Source of the DNA: Syncephalis plumigaleata
Taxonomy: Eukaryota; Zoopagomycota; Zoopagomycetes; Zoopagales; Piptocephalidaceae
DNA length: 21,466 bases
Direction: 5' to 3'
Assembly (NCBI GenBank): GCA_025201365.1
Contig: JAIXMF010000238.1
Location: 1-21,466, forward strand
Part shown: piece after piece, positions 1 to 10,394 of the stretch
Layout of the letters: each line of letters opens with the position of its first letter
Numbering within the stretch: the first letter of the stretch is position 1
Position numbers and translations under genes: made by a program
The notes under the pieces: generated by a model
What the model saw: the letters and a program-made list of their open reading frames with translations, nothing else
Databases searched by the model: none
What the model was told of the DNA's origin: nothing

Positions 1-2097
1 AGTATCAGCCGTCTAAGCAATGGAAACGACTACATGGCCTACCGATCATTCTCAATATTAATTCATCATTATACAAACGAGAGGATCGTACTTATTGGCG
101 GTGTCATACAAGTGAAAACTCGGATAGATGGCTACCTGCTAGGTAAGGAGACGTGTGTACGCTTGAATGCTTCATTCTGATATATATCTCTCTTCATGTA
201 TGCTCATCGATAATAGATTGTTTATTGGCATGCGAAAAGATGGCGAATTGGACGTGCGTGATGTTACCGATGCCACTCTAGATCCAGATGAAGCACTCTA
301 TGAAACTTATGGCATATTCCTTTTATCGGTAAGATTACTAGTCTACTCTATGAATTACGTTGTGTTAATTGATGACCTAATTCATCATCATCATCATCAT
401 GATCATAGTCGGTAATCAGTCAAGTACAGCCGGAGAAAGAGCTTCCTCATTTAGTGGCACAGATCAAAGGTAAATAGCAGCATGTGTACTATACACTTTT
501 ATGTATCGGCTTATTGCCTTACTAATTATTACTATTACTATGCTTTCTTGTTTGATACAATAGTGTCGAATGATAAGCAGAACAATTGGTATTTATTTAA
601 TGACTTTTTAGTTAGACAGATTCCTAAGGAACAAGTGTTGGATCTCTATTCTAATTGGAAAGTAAGTTGTCTATACAAGTGTAATGTTATTGTTTGCCCT
701 TTACTAATTGAATAACCTTACTCTTCATAGTTACCTGCGGTTCTATGTTATATTCGGGAAAATACCGACGATTTATTGAGATCGATTCATATACCTCAAT
801 ACGGAGATACTTCCATTTTGTTTAAGAATATTACTATAGCAAAGTAGGTGTAACTATTACTTTATGCTGTTGACTGGCTGCTTATTCGTATGTGTTGAAT
901 GGTGTAGACAAACGGATCTTGCCGTGAGAAAGCATCAACAGTTAAGCAGGGCGGAACACATTGGTCAAGGTACACTTTGTGCTATTGACGCAGAATTTGT
1001 TCTATTATCAGAGGTGAGCTTTTGACAAAGTGTATTTCAATATTATTCATTACTAATTATTATTATTAGGAGAAAACCGAGTTAAATATCGAGGGTGTAC
1101 GTGTGGTCGTGCGTCCCAATCGACTAAGTCTCGCGCGAGTTAGCGTTGTACGCGGTGATGGCGAACTGGAGGGCGTACCATTTATAGATGACTATATAGC
1201 CTCTGTTGAACCTGTAGTCAACTACCTCACCGAGTTCTCCGGTATTGAACCGGACGATCTTGACCCTGAACTATCACGCCATAATCTTGTTACATTGAAG
1301 ACCGCCTACAAGAAGCTGCGTCTTTTATTAGATATGGGCTGTATTTTTGTAGGCCATGGTTTGAAGAAAGATTTCCGTATTATTAACTTACTCGTACCAC
1401 CGGAACAGGTGATAGATACGGTTGATTTGTTCCATCTAAAGAATCGCCAACGTAAAATATCACTACGCTTTCTAGCCTGGTATCTATTAGGCGAGGCCAT
1501 TCAAACGAGTAGTCACGACAGTATTGAGGATGCACGCATGGTAAGTGACATTCACTTTCTACTCGTCTGTTTATTGATTATTGTGTGTATTAGGCATTAT
1601 TATTGTACAAAAAGTATTTGGAATTAACCCAAAAGGGCATATTCCAATCGATATTAGAGGAGATCTACGCCGAGGGATGGCGACGCAATTGGAAGGTTGG
1701 TGAAGCTGACACCATGACGAGTCTTGAATTGTTCCTCGCCTCAAAGTCGTTATCCAGTGGTTCAGAAGCGAGTGATACTTCCATTCTAGAAGAGAGTGAT
1801 CATCATGAGTTGCAACAAGAGGAGCATGCTGACTATAGCACATATGATAATGATGATGATGATGATGACGATAATGGTGATAATGATAGTGGTACAGCCA
1901 CGATGACTCTAAAACAATCATCACATGAATTGTCTCCGCTTATTGACTTGACCGAGTCATCGTGTGCTACTACCACTATTAATAATACCGAAGATCCTTC
2001 AGACAAACTTGCACACAGTGCAATAGACGATACCCCAACCATACTGGAAGCAGAAGGAACAGGCCCCGATGGTAATCTGTTGACAGAAATCAGTTGA
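1..2097 (+). CDS. PAN2: PAN2, poly(A)-specific ribonuclease catalytic subunit (3' part, 8 exons)
   Basis: PAN2 with PAN3 shortens mRNA poly(A) tails in the cytoplasm. The gene is cut by the window edge. The exons I derive are <1-142, 217-328, 409-469, 564-661, 731-843, 908-1013, 1070-1540 and 1594-2097; all introns are GT-AG, 53-94 nt, and the phases agree. The first exons match the end of the catalytically dead UCH-like domain (GLPIILNI, then NNWYLFNDFLV, as in other PAN2 proteins). The last three carry the DEDDh exonuclease: AIDAEFV (first Asp and Glu), VGHGLKKDF (second Asp) and HDSIEDA (catalytic His and last Asp). All five catalytic residues are present, so the enzyme should be active. 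After the conserved RRNWKV there is a tail of about 132 residues with an Asp/Asn-rich run and an L-I-D-L-T-E motif, longer than the human C-terminus. The family call is firm; exon ends before 700 are slightly less certain. Confidence 0.95.
380..402. repeat. (CAT)n tract in a PAN2 intron
   Basis: A short CAT microsatellite lies just before the 3' splice site (AG at 407-408) of the second PAN2 intron in the window. It sits where a polypyrimidine tract is expected, so length changes could alter the branch-to-acceptor distance. Confidence 0.8.
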
Positions 2098-2227
2098 ACC
2101 ATTTTGAAATATTGTATTTTTTCTTCTTGATATCACTCACTCCCCTTATACTCATTCGCACCTTGATCATTATTAAGATTGTCCATTCGCGTGGTAATCA
2201 TGATGTCATAGACGCACGAGTAATACG

Positions 2228-2233
2228 AATAAA
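2228..2233 (+). terminator. Candidate PAN2 polyadenylation signal
   Basis: AATAAA lies 131 nt after the PAN2 stop. A second AATAAA is at 2280-2285. The position fits a short 3' UTR; this is consensus match only. Confidence 0.4.
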
Positions 2234-2478
2234 ACAGGACTCTAATCAAGTTTCCCTCTTATTTAAAATGTAACAAGCAAATAAATGTTCCCTGTGTATT
2301 GAGCAATCCATTGGACTGTATTCCAACGAGCAGCATGTGCCCAAGGCGAAGCGTATGGCGAGTAGCGATCATGTGGCGAGCAATGTTTTGTGCTATACGT
2401 TTGTGTAACCTTGAACCTGCCATTTACAAGCGGCCACATTCATACAGCCACGCATTCACATCTATAGACATACGGGCA

Positions 2479-2512
2479 TACACACACACACGCGTGCACA
2501 CATACGCACACG
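2479..2512. repeat. CA-rich microsatellite (interrupted)
   Basis: Runs of CACACA are interrupted by CGCGTG, TACG and GTAC. This is ordinary intergenic simple sequence. Confidence 0.8.
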
Positions 2513-2607
2513 TACTTATTGTCTAGAGATCGATAGTCGAAGGAAAAAAGCGTGGTAACGATGTCATTAATATACGATGGCCTATACAATAATGACACCA
2601 TCTGCAG

Positions 2608-2664
2608 TCTTCTTCCTCTTCTACTACTTCTTCTATTTCTTCTTCTATTTCTTTTTCTTTTTTG
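2608..2664 (+). repeat. TTC-rich pyrimidine tract ending in TTTTGTAG
   Basis: The tract is almost pure C/T with TTC/TTTC units, and it ends in TTTTGTAG, which resembles a 3' splice acceptor. It may be promoter-proximal simple sequence or the end of a 5'-UTR intron of gene A about 385 nt downstream. No donor was fixed. Confidence 0.5.
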
Positions 2665-3016
2665 TAGCAGTTACTGCTAATAGTACTGTTTTAACATCGT
2701 TTATTATTGATGTGTACACTCGTTGATTACCGAGGGAAAAAAGGCATCGTATTCATTTCTACTGTTGAACCGTTGAAAGAAATCGATAAATCAAACGATA
2801 TTTCTAGTTACACTTAGATAAAAATATTAAGAATACACAAGTGGTGGTGAATAAGAAGACTACTACCACTACTGTGTGCATACGCAGATTTACGTACAAC
2901 AGCAGATTCGTCACATCTTTACACGCATTATCAACAACTACAACAACGACAATATCATTTTATTGTATCACTAGTACTATTACATAAACTACATAGTGCA
3001 AATCACCCACTCATTC

Positions 3017-3047
3017 ATATATATATATATATATATATAAATATATA
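3017..3047 (+). repeat. (AT)n tract directly before the start of gene A
   Basis: Alternating AT dinucleotides end one or two bases before the ATG at 3049. The tract could act as TATA-like promoter sequence or an AT-rich leader. Because it abuts the start codon, transcription may start inside it or upstream of it. Confidence 0.7.
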
Positions 3048-3048
3048 C

Positions 3049-4395
3049 ATGGGGAACTACCATGCTCGATCCAGACGAAATACTCTTGATTGTAATGACT
3101 CGAGCCAGACATCAAGCGGTATTCAAGCCCATCGACTACAAAAGTCATCGAGCGATTCTGGACCCATTGTCTCGACATTACGACGACATGGTAGCCTTGA
3201 GCACTGGTATCGAAAACAGCCAACTAAATCAATGATGGTCAGGCATCGTTCGAATGGTAGTCTTATGACGCGACCTCGTGCCAATACGGCCAACAGTTTA
3301 ACAGAGGAAGAGGAGTATGATAACAATGGCGACAACAATGATGATGATGATGATAATGATGGTGAACGAACAAAACACATTACCACCACCTCCATTGTTC
3401 CGGTTAGACATTTATCCACGTCTAGTAAAAGATCCTCGCAGATTATACTACCGGATGAGGAAAAACTGGATTTACTCAATCGTATGCATGCAACGCTGCG
3501 ATACGTTATCGGCACTCAACATCTCGTTCCATCTACCACTCGGCCTAAATCAGTACTTGATGTGGCTACAGGTGCAGGTACTTGGTTGATGGTAAGTGGA
3601 ATAAGTGGACTGATAATTATAAAGTAATAATGACAATAATGATATCTAATCCCGATGTAGGAAGTAGCGATGGACTGGCCCGAGGCACAATGTATAGGCA
3701 TTGACAAGTCGCCTTTATTCCCGACCGCGGTCATGCCAAAGAACTGCAGGTTCTATCTACTCGATATTCTTGAAGGTAAGATAGCATTCCTTTCGGTTTC
3801 ATGCATTGTGCATGCTGTTACTAATAGTTGAATAGAACGCGCGCTAAGTACTCTGGAGCAGTCATTTGATTTCGTTTATCTACGCTATTTAGCCACTAGT
3901 ATACCCGCTGATCTATGGCCGCAATTATGCAAGGATTTATACGAGGTCACCTCCACCAAGAAGGGAATGTTGCAAATGACGGGATTCGCCTTCAAGTTGG
4001 AATCGGTAGGACCGGCCGGCGAGGAGATTAATCGTTTGTTGCGCATGTTCGCCGAACACAACGGCCTTGACATCGACATAAGTGAGCGGTTGACCGATCG
4101 TCTGACTGATGCGGGGTTCGTTGACGTCAATCATATTACCATTTCATTACCATGCGGTGACTGGGGCGGACACGTTGGTCGACTATTCCTAAGCGATGCC
4201 ATGGCTCAGCTTAACACGCTGAAACCATTGCTATTAGACATGATGCTAACGGATGATACGACATTTGCGCAATTGATCGTGGATTGGCAGAATGAGATCG
4301 ATACAAGTCGATGCTACGGCAATGTCTACATTCATACGGCGAAACGTCGTGAAAAACCAATGTATAATCAAATGTATGAATGTACGAATGAATGA
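3049..4395 (+). CDS. Methyltransferase A: predicted N-myristoylated class I SAM-dependent methyltransferase
   Basis: The exons are 3049-3591, 3661-3775 and 3836-4395, giving 405 residues. The introns (69 and 60 nt) are phase 0 and phase 1, at the family positions. The N-terminus MGNYHARSRR has Gly2, Ala6 and Arg7 plus a basic cluster, which fits the N-myristoylation consensus, although Ala6 is weaker than the Ser/Thr of its paralogs. Residues 11-130 are disordered and Ser/Arg-rich, with an acidic Asp/Asn run at about 86-105. The methyltransferase domain starts near 137: motif I is VLDVATGAGTW at 169-179, the acidic residue after strand 2 is D196 (IGID), and the CGDWGG signature is at 326-331. 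The usual R-P-G-G turn is replaced by TSTKKG, so this paralog has diverged there. The substrate is unknown. It is the first gene of the array, and the intron after E/L-D-R seen in B, D and E is absent. Confidence 0.88.
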
Positions 4396-4876
4396 ATGAA
4401 CAAAAATGATAATTTGCATATTAACGACATGACACTATTATAGTTTGTCTGTTTATAATTATTTTATTATATTATATTAATAAAGAACTATTCTATACTA
4501 TTAAATAGATCGTTAAATAATAGATATATATTTGTAGATCGAAATAACGATGTCTTACTATTTGCGAGCGGAATTGCAACTTTTCTAGGTTTCAGTATTT
4601 ATTTTGATGAATGATGATTGATCGATCGCGGTTTCACAGGCGTGGTGATATCATCGCACCGGCAAAACCTTGGAGGGTGAAACATTTTACGATTCAGTTA
4701 CTTATTGCTTGCTTACGTGCTTACGTATCAATATCGTTGTTATTCACCAATAGTATACCCTTTTCCGTCGTTGTTCATATACATTCTACTTGTAGTATAC
4801 CCCCGTGCATTAGTTCTTTCACCTTCATTCTATTCCCATTTATTCATTAAAGGGCATACCAGCTATTCGCATCAAT
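4396..4876. other. Spacer between methyltransferases A and B
   Basis: This 481-nt AT-rich spacer holds the A 3' UTR and the B promoter and leader. An ATG frame of 79 codons at 4611-4850 ends 27 nt before the B start. It has no recognisable domain and could be an upstream ORF if the leader extends that far. No other feature is visible. Confidence 0.55.
4479..4484 (+). terminator. Candidate polyadenylation signal of gene A
   Basis: AATAAA lies 84 nt after the A stop codon in an AT-rich stretch. The spacing fits a fungal 3' UTR. Confidence 0.5.
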
Positions 4877-6582
4877 ATGGGCTCACCTCATTCCAAAGCA
4901 CGCCGACAGAGTCAAGCATCGGTACGTAGTGCGCCAACCGACTATCGTCATCGTCGTCCATCCGCGGGTAGTGTCGTGGAATTGACTCAGACACGATGCT
5001 ATTCAGATACTGGCATGAAGCCTATAGCCAGTGTCTCCCCTAAATACAAGAATAAAAGACGGTCACGACGTTACTCTGGTTTGGAGTCACGTATCAGTTT
5101 GCAGGAATGGTTGGGCGATCATTACAACGACGTTTACGACACGCCACCCATCAAGTCGTCGTCCTACAAAGAGATGACGAGTAACAAATCGACGACGAAT
5201 CGAGGTAGATTACATGACTTTTTCTCAAAGAAATCTCGAAAATCGAGAATGCTAGCGGAATCACCATGTAGTGATAGTGATATCGACAATGACAATGGTG
5301 ACAACGGTGGCAGTTGCAATTGTGACAATAATGCCAATGACAATGGTGACAATGATGATAAATGCTCGGTACGAACAGCAAAGTCTAGGCGAAAGCTTTC
5401 CTGGGGATCACTAATACGCACGTCAGATAATGCATCCGAGAATACGAATGAATCATCGTCATCATCAATAAGATCATCGTCATCATCATCATCATCGAAG
5501 ACTGAACCGAAAAAAGCAGTGTCCACGATAGTCAAGAATGGCCTACTTGTCCCAAGGTGTGAAGAGGAGATAGCACGGTAAGCAAGCAAAACAAGTAATA
5601 CACTTGGCTAATTCAGATAAAAACAATCGCTTTTATCTTCTTAACAAAAGCGAGAATAACAAGCATTACATTCTTAATCAAGTATTCGGTCGTAATTATT
5701 TCATACCACTTGATAATGTTAAACGAGTATTGGACGTCAATACAGGCACAGGCATTTGGGTTCTAGTAAGTGGTGATGATGATGGCGATACAATAATATG
5801 CTAGCAAGGATATGAATGAATGATTAACGCGCGTATACGTGCTTGTCAATGATACTCATAGGAAATGGCTACTGCCTGTCCCAACACATTATTCCTTGGT
5901 ATAGATACGGAAAAGTGTTTTCCACAATGTACAATGCCACCTAATTGTCGATTTGAATGTATGAATATATTTCACGGTAAGTGTATAACATAGCGAGAGA
6001 AAGAGAAAGAGAAAGAGGCACAAGGTATAATTAACGCATTCCATTGTTGTTGTTGCTATTGCTAAAGGGCTTGATTGTGCATCGGAACTATTCGATTATG
6101 TTCATATTCGTTTACAACTCGCCTTTATCCCTACTGATGCGTGGCAGCAAGTACTACTAGAGATGTATCGTATCACTAGTCCCGGTGGATGGATTGAGGT
6201 AGTCGAATGGGATGCATTCTATCGACAAGGCGGTCCAATTAGCAATCGAATGACCGATGTAGCACGACAATTATTGAGTATGCGTGCTTGCGATCCAAGT
6301 AAAGTGCCACGACTTGATGGAAGAATCACAGACGCTGGTTACACGCAAGTGACCACACGCGCTTATGATATACCATTAGGACGTTGGGGTGGCAGTATCG
6401 GACTGCAGATGATGCTTGACATCGAGTCAATAGTGCGTATTGTCGCACCGAATGCCATTAAGGCGGGGCTATTCGGTCCGGATGAGGTGCCAACATTGCT
6501 CAATGAATGGGAAAAGGAAATGGACGTGACTAAACCATTTGTAAGATATTATGTTTATACGGGACAACGTCCTAATAAATAA
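4877..6582 (+). CDS. Methyltransferase B: predicted N-myristoylated class I SAM-dependent methyltransferase
   Basis: The exons are 4877-5577, 5651-5765, 5862-5976 and 6068-6582, giving 481 residues. The first acceptor was chosen by comparison with the paralogs: joining at 5651 keeps the frame and puts His five residues after the Arg, as in D, E and F. The nearer CAG at 5614-5616 would create a stop. MGSPHSKARR is a strong N-myristoylation match (Gly2, Ser6, Lys7) followed by basic residues. Residues 10-230 are disordered: Arg/Ser-rich, an Asn/Asp-rich run at about 134-161, and a Ser run at about 192-208. In the catalytic domain, motif I is VLDVNTGTGIW at 260-270, D287 is in LGID, SPGG is at 348-351 and PLGRWGG is at 413-419. 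All family motifs are intact, so this is probably an active enzyme of unknown substrate. Two of its three acceptors are AAG rather than pyrimidine-AG. Confidence 0.88.
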
Positions 6583-6717
6583 GTTTATTACATAATGCAT
6601 CTTGGTCAGGTCAGCTCTATTAATCTCATCTCGTTTACACACGATTGTAAGCATGAGCAAGTCATTTCTCGGTAATAACGTTAGTATAATATAAATACAA
6701 AAGTGCATGTGTATATC

Positions 6718-6723
6718 AATAAA
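6718..6723 (+). terminator. Candidate polyadenylation signal of gene B
   Basis: AATAAA lies 136 nt after the B stop. Another AATAAA overlaps the stop itself and is too early for normal use. Confidence 0.4.
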
Positions 6724-7450
6724 GTTTATTAAATCCACTGAACGTCATTGATGTGTATAGAAATGTACAATAAGTGTACGATAGATCATTAATTCAGTTA
6801 ATAGTAGCAAATGAATCAGTTAATTATTCAAGGTCATGCAAGTTTATACGTTGAATGAAATGGTTGTAACAGTAATAACAATGGGTACTTCTTTAGAATA
6901 GATAACGGTTTTTTTTCCGCTATTGTTGACATTATCGCTTCACTTCCTCTTACTCAGCCATCCACACGTGTGTGTGTGTTTATCCTTTTTTCTTCTTAAA
7001 TAATTTGCCATCATTAAAATAATAACATAACATTGCAATATCATCATAGCTATGCAATATAAGGCGTGACCGCTCACCATTGGCAAACCACCTTGACCCA
7101 TTCTTTCTTCTTGATACTAAAAATAGCCAAAGGATTGCACATTAGAGGGGAAAAGGGAGCATGGCAATTTGTATTCACATACCCTGAAGAATAAAGAAAG
7201 ATAACGAGATGCCGGTGCCGATGCTGATGTTGCAATGTCTGCAAAGTTGGAAGCATTGTCATTGCAATTATTCGTCTTGTTCTAGTGACATTTGTATTGT
7301 CAATAATGCTTCTATTTGCCATGAGTAATACCGAGTTTATTATTGTAGTGTTTTAGCAATTATAATTGAATTCTAACATGCGGCAGATCAAACATACTCC
7401 CTTTTTTATTTTGACGCACAATGTATGTACTTGTTGATGCATACATACAT

Positions 7451-7482
7451 AGAGAAAGAAAGAGAAAGAGAGAGAGAGAGAG
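7451..7482. repeat. GA-rich purine tract
   Basis: This is a run of AG and AAAG units on the + strand. It is the only long purine tract in a spacer that is otherwise pyrimidine-rich on this strand. Confidence 0.8.
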
Positions 7483-7639
7483 GCGATGATAATGGTGTTT
7501 AGGGTGAACAAGTGTGCGCGGACGACGCGTCCCTCACTCATTCGCTCGTTCATTCACTTGTTCACTCGCACACTCATCTGTACATTGTTTCACAGCGCAT
7601 CCTTGATCTCCTAACCACGAACCAGTGTGACACCTTGTT

Positions 7640-7834
7640 CATTGTTGTTGTTGTTGCTGTTGTTGTCACGATTGTTACGGTTTTTTGTTATGCTTATTGT
7701 TGCTGTTGCATCCACCACCATCATCTACCACTGCTATTAGTACTATTGCTACTACTGCTATCGCATTTGTTATTGTTATTGGCATTGTTATTGTTCTTAT
7801 TACTATTGTTGTTGTTTGTTGTTGTTGTTGTTGT
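7640..7834. repeat. TTG/TTA trinucleotide-rich region
   Basis: TTG repeats are perfect at about 7640-7667 and 7804-7834, with degenerate TTG, TTA, CTA and CTG units between. The reading frames across it are repeat artefacts. Confidence 0.7.
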
Positions 7835-8235
7835 GATGGTGATCCATGTTACAACAAGTACTTTTTAATAAGCTCATACCCTGTGATAAAAAGTATGAGG
7901 ATTGTGTAATCTACCACAGGTAAACATTATTTGTCGGTATTTTGGTCCATATCTCTCTCTCTCTCTTGTCCACCTGAACTGCATCGAGCATCGTCGCGTC
8001 CATTGCTTGTTGGACGGGAACGATACTTTAAACTGCGTATACCCTTTCTTCTTCTATTATCATCATCATCTTTTATCTTTGCATCGCTGCTTCCAAGTGC
8101 TCGCACCAGGTCAATAGCGCTCTTTTTTCCTGCATCTTGTCGGGGATCCCTTTAGCATGACATTGAACTTTTGACATTACCTATTTCTCTATCTCATTTA
8201 ATAGCTTACCTTCACTTTCCTATCGCTTGACAACC

Positions 8236-8308
8236 GACAACAACAACATCATCATCACTATTATCATCACTATTATCATCGCTATTATTATCATTATCAT
8301 CATCATCG
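8236..8308. repeat. CAA/ATC/ATT trinucleotide repeats
   Basis: A short CAA run passes into ATC and ATT units with little interruption. This is intergenic simple sequence upstream of gene C. Confidence 0.75.
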
Positions 8309-8347
8309 CATATTGATCGGTCGGTTGAGTCGCATTATTCGCTCTTA

Positions 8348-8368
8348 CTCTCTCTCTCTCTCTCTCTC
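8348..8368. repeat. (CT)n microsatellite
   Basis: About ten CT units lie within a longer pyrimidine-rich stretch upstream of gene C. Confidence 0.8.
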
Positions 8369-8520
8369 CCCTTCTCTCTCGCTAGTTACTCGGCCATTTC
8401 GTTGCCAGCCTTTATTGTCTATTTGGATACATGTCAACCGGATTGCTACTTATCCTAGGATAGTTACTTTTTTGCTTGTTTTTGTTTCTTTCTTTCTTCT
8501 TCTTTCTTTACTACTATTGC

Positions 8521-8550
8521 CACTACTACTACTACTACTATTACTACTAT
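8521..8550. repeat. (ACT)n microsatellite
   Basis: ACT/ATT units form a near-perfect trinucleotide run in the leader region of gene C. Confidence 0.75.
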
Positions 8551-8660
8551 TGCTGCTTATTTCATTCTTCATACTCAGCAATTAAACATTGCTCTTGTAG
8601 TTCATTATCGTCTCTACTCCTTTTTTCATATATCATCTTGTAATTTAATATACACACGCG

Positions 8661-8681
8661 CACTCACTCACTCACTCACTC
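8661..8681. repeat. (CACT)n microsatellite
   Basis: Five tandem CACT units lie about 175 nt before the gene C start codon. Confidence 0.75.
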
Positions 8682-8755
8682 ATACATATTTAATATCTAA
8701 CATCTAATATCTATATCGATTATTTAGTATACTACTGCTACTAGTTAACCTATTT

Positions 8756-8829
8756 GTAAGCCATAATATCATTATCACTTTTATCTATTATTCATTATTT
8801 GTTCCCATTTGTTCTCTTCTTTATTGCAG
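8756..8829 (+). other. Predicted 5'-UTR intron of gene C
   Basis: GTAAGC at 8756 and a pyrimidine-rich acceptor ending TTATTGCAG at 8829 bound 74 nt, a typical intron length here. The gene C ATG lies 27 nt after the acceptor. Both ends match the consensus of the coding introns in the window. This is inferred from sequence only. Confidence 0.5.
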
Positions 8830-8855
8830 TCAACTTTTTAATCCTCCTTGTCGTC

Positions 8856-10249
8856 ATGGGTAATACCACGTCTAAGCGTCATCCTATCAATCATAATAAT
8901 GTGGTGTTTAATATCAAAAAGGGAACAGCGTTACCATTGTCAGACTGTCATTCAACGTGTACACCTAGCAACAGCACGTCTACTACGCATCCATGCGCCC
9001 AGCCAACGACAGCATTTGTACAAACTATCACCGATGCATTATCAAATCGTTTACCTCGAAAGAAGAGTAATCGATCTTTACGAAGCGTGAATAGCGAGAA
9101 TAGCAGTTGCAATTATGACTTGACCGATCCATTGGGACGTCATTTCTGGTGGATCGCCCATAAGCAATGTAATTCCGGCATCCCACTCTCGCTTTCAACG
9201 AGTAACCTCCTGCTGACTGACTCGACGAGCACGACACGATTCTACGCGTTGATGAATGGTCTACGACGTAATAATAATAAAAAGATTCGACGCAATGCAT
9301 CGTCTTCAACATTGAACTCGATTACTATAGCAATGATGGCTGCTGCGAAGCGAGAGGTCGACGATGTCGATGTCAACATGGATACATTGCTAGACAAGTG
9401 GCCCATCACCGAGGAGGGACGACCATTGACGAAATCGCTATGGAAGCATCAGCTTTATCTATTTGTACTAGGTGACTTGTTTATCGCTCCCGTGCTTAAT
9501 TTGGCAAACGTACTTGATGTGGGGACAAGCGCGGGTGATTGGTCGCTTGCCGTGGCACGCGAGTTCCCTCATTGTCAGGTGGTTGGCATCGACTCGCAGG
9601 GCAACAACTATCCACACCAGCATTCCTGGCCTAATAATTGTCAATTCAAACATATTGACATCAGTCATGGTGAGTGAATCGATTGCGTAACTTTTCTTTA
9701 CATATACCGTTTCGATTAATGCAATGCAAAAAAATAGGCCTGACCATTGACGCTAATCGATTCGACTTGATCCACTGGCGACATCACTTGACGAGTATTC
9801 CATCGGCGCACTGGCATTACTGCTTCTCGGAGTTGTTTCGTTGCACTCGCCCTGGCGGTTGGATACAGGTCACCGAGTCTGATGATCGTCATCTTGAATG
9901 CGGCCCGATAGCTGGTGCGATTAACATGCTCGTTCATCGTTTTGCTCTGGTGAACGACGTTGATCTCGAGTTGCTCCGCCATCTGGATGATGTGTTACGA
10001 GCGGCTGGATTTGTCAACGTCGAACGAACGATGATATCATTGCCTATCGGCAGGTGGGGTGGTCAAGTGGGCGAGCTACTTTTACAGGACAACATCGAGA
10101 AGCTCCAAACCCATCGAAAGGCCATGCTTGAGGAGGGCATCACCTCCGAGGAGGAGATAGACTGGCTCTTGGCGGGCTACGAACGTGAAGCGAACATGAC
10201 CCAGGCATACTACAATGTTTGTATCTATACGGCACAACGTCCAAAATAG
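8856..10249 (+). CDS. Methyltransferase C: predicted N-myristoylated class I SAM-dependent methyltransferase
   Basis: The exons are 8856-9669 and 9738-10249 (one 68-nt phase-1 intron), giving 441 residues. The start is the first in-frame ATG; the open frame runs upstream as hydrophobic codons, but without an ATG. MGNTTSKRH is a textbook N-myristoylation context (Gly2, Ser6, Lys7). Residues 10-180 are a variable Ser/Thr/Asn-rich region with basic patches at about 65-75 and 137-147. In the catalytic domain, motif I is VLDVGTSAGDW at 219-229, D246 is in VGID, RPGG is near 309-312 and GRWGG is at 376-380. Motif I deviates from G-x-G-x-G because Ser replaces the middle Gly, so SAM binding may be weaker. 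The two upstream family introns are absent and only the phase-1 intron before the G-L codons remains. The substrate is unknown. Confidence 0.88.
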
Positions 10250-10258
10250 CGGGCAGCT

Positions 10259-10300
10259 TATATATATATATATGTATATATATGCGTATATATATGTGCA
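10259..10300. repeat. (TA)n tract after gene C
   Basis: TATATA runs are broken by GTA, GCG and GTGC. The tract starts about 10 nt after the C stop, so it is probably in the 3' UTR. Confidence 0.75.
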
Positions 10301-10388
10301 TAGTTGTACCAGTGTATTTAATTGATTCTAAAGCGCTGGTCGCTGTAATATTTGGTTCTATACGAGCGTATTCACTTTAATATTATTC

Positions 10389-10394
10389 AATAAA
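10389..10394 (+). terminator. Candidate polyadenylation signal of gene C
   Basis: AATAAA lies 140 nt after the C stop; a second copy is at 10514-10519. Confidence 0.45.

Larger units (their letters stand above)
2098..3048. other. Intergenic region between PAN2 and methyltransferase A
   Basis: This 950-nt stretch holds no supported gene. It contains the likely PAN2 3' UTR (AATAAA at 2228 and 2280), a CA-rich microsatellite, a TTC-rich pyrimidine tract and an AT tract abutting the start codon of A. The short open frames here are low complexity and unrecognised. Confidence 0.6.
6583..8755. other. Long low-complexity intergenic region before methyltransferase C
   Basis: No gene is supported in this roughly 2.2-kb stretch. 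After the B 3' UTR it becomes simple-sequence rich: a GA tract (7451-7482), then from about 7500 a strongly pyrimidine-rich + strand with TTG, ATC, CT, ACT and CTCA repeats. The open frames there translate to Leu/Val/Ser or His runs caused by repeats. It is most likely a regulatory region and leader for gene C, or decayed DNA between gene copies. Confidence 0.5.

Noticed and set aside
1571-1924. His-rich minus-strand ORF
   Set aside because: It is antisense to the last PAN2 exon, and the His run is the reverse reading of GAT repeats.
4611-4850. 79-codon ORF upstream of gene B as a separate gene
   Set aside because: It has no recognisable domain or splice context and a composition typical of the spacer. 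It is at most an upstream ORF, which depends on an unknown transcript start.
7512-7868. Leu/Val-rich ORF that looks like a membrane protein
   Set aside because: It is translated from TTG/TTA/CTA microsatellites, has no ATG supported by context and no conserved segment.
8236-8681. CRISPR-like repeat array
   Set aside because: The repeats are mono- to tetranucleotide microsatellites without spacers, in a eukaryotic genome.
8799-8855. Hydrophobic N-terminal extension of gene C (signal-anchor-like)
   Set aside because: The upstream frame begins with TTG, not ATG. The first in-frame ATG is at 8856, and a good splice acceptor ends at 8829, so the extension is leader sequence.
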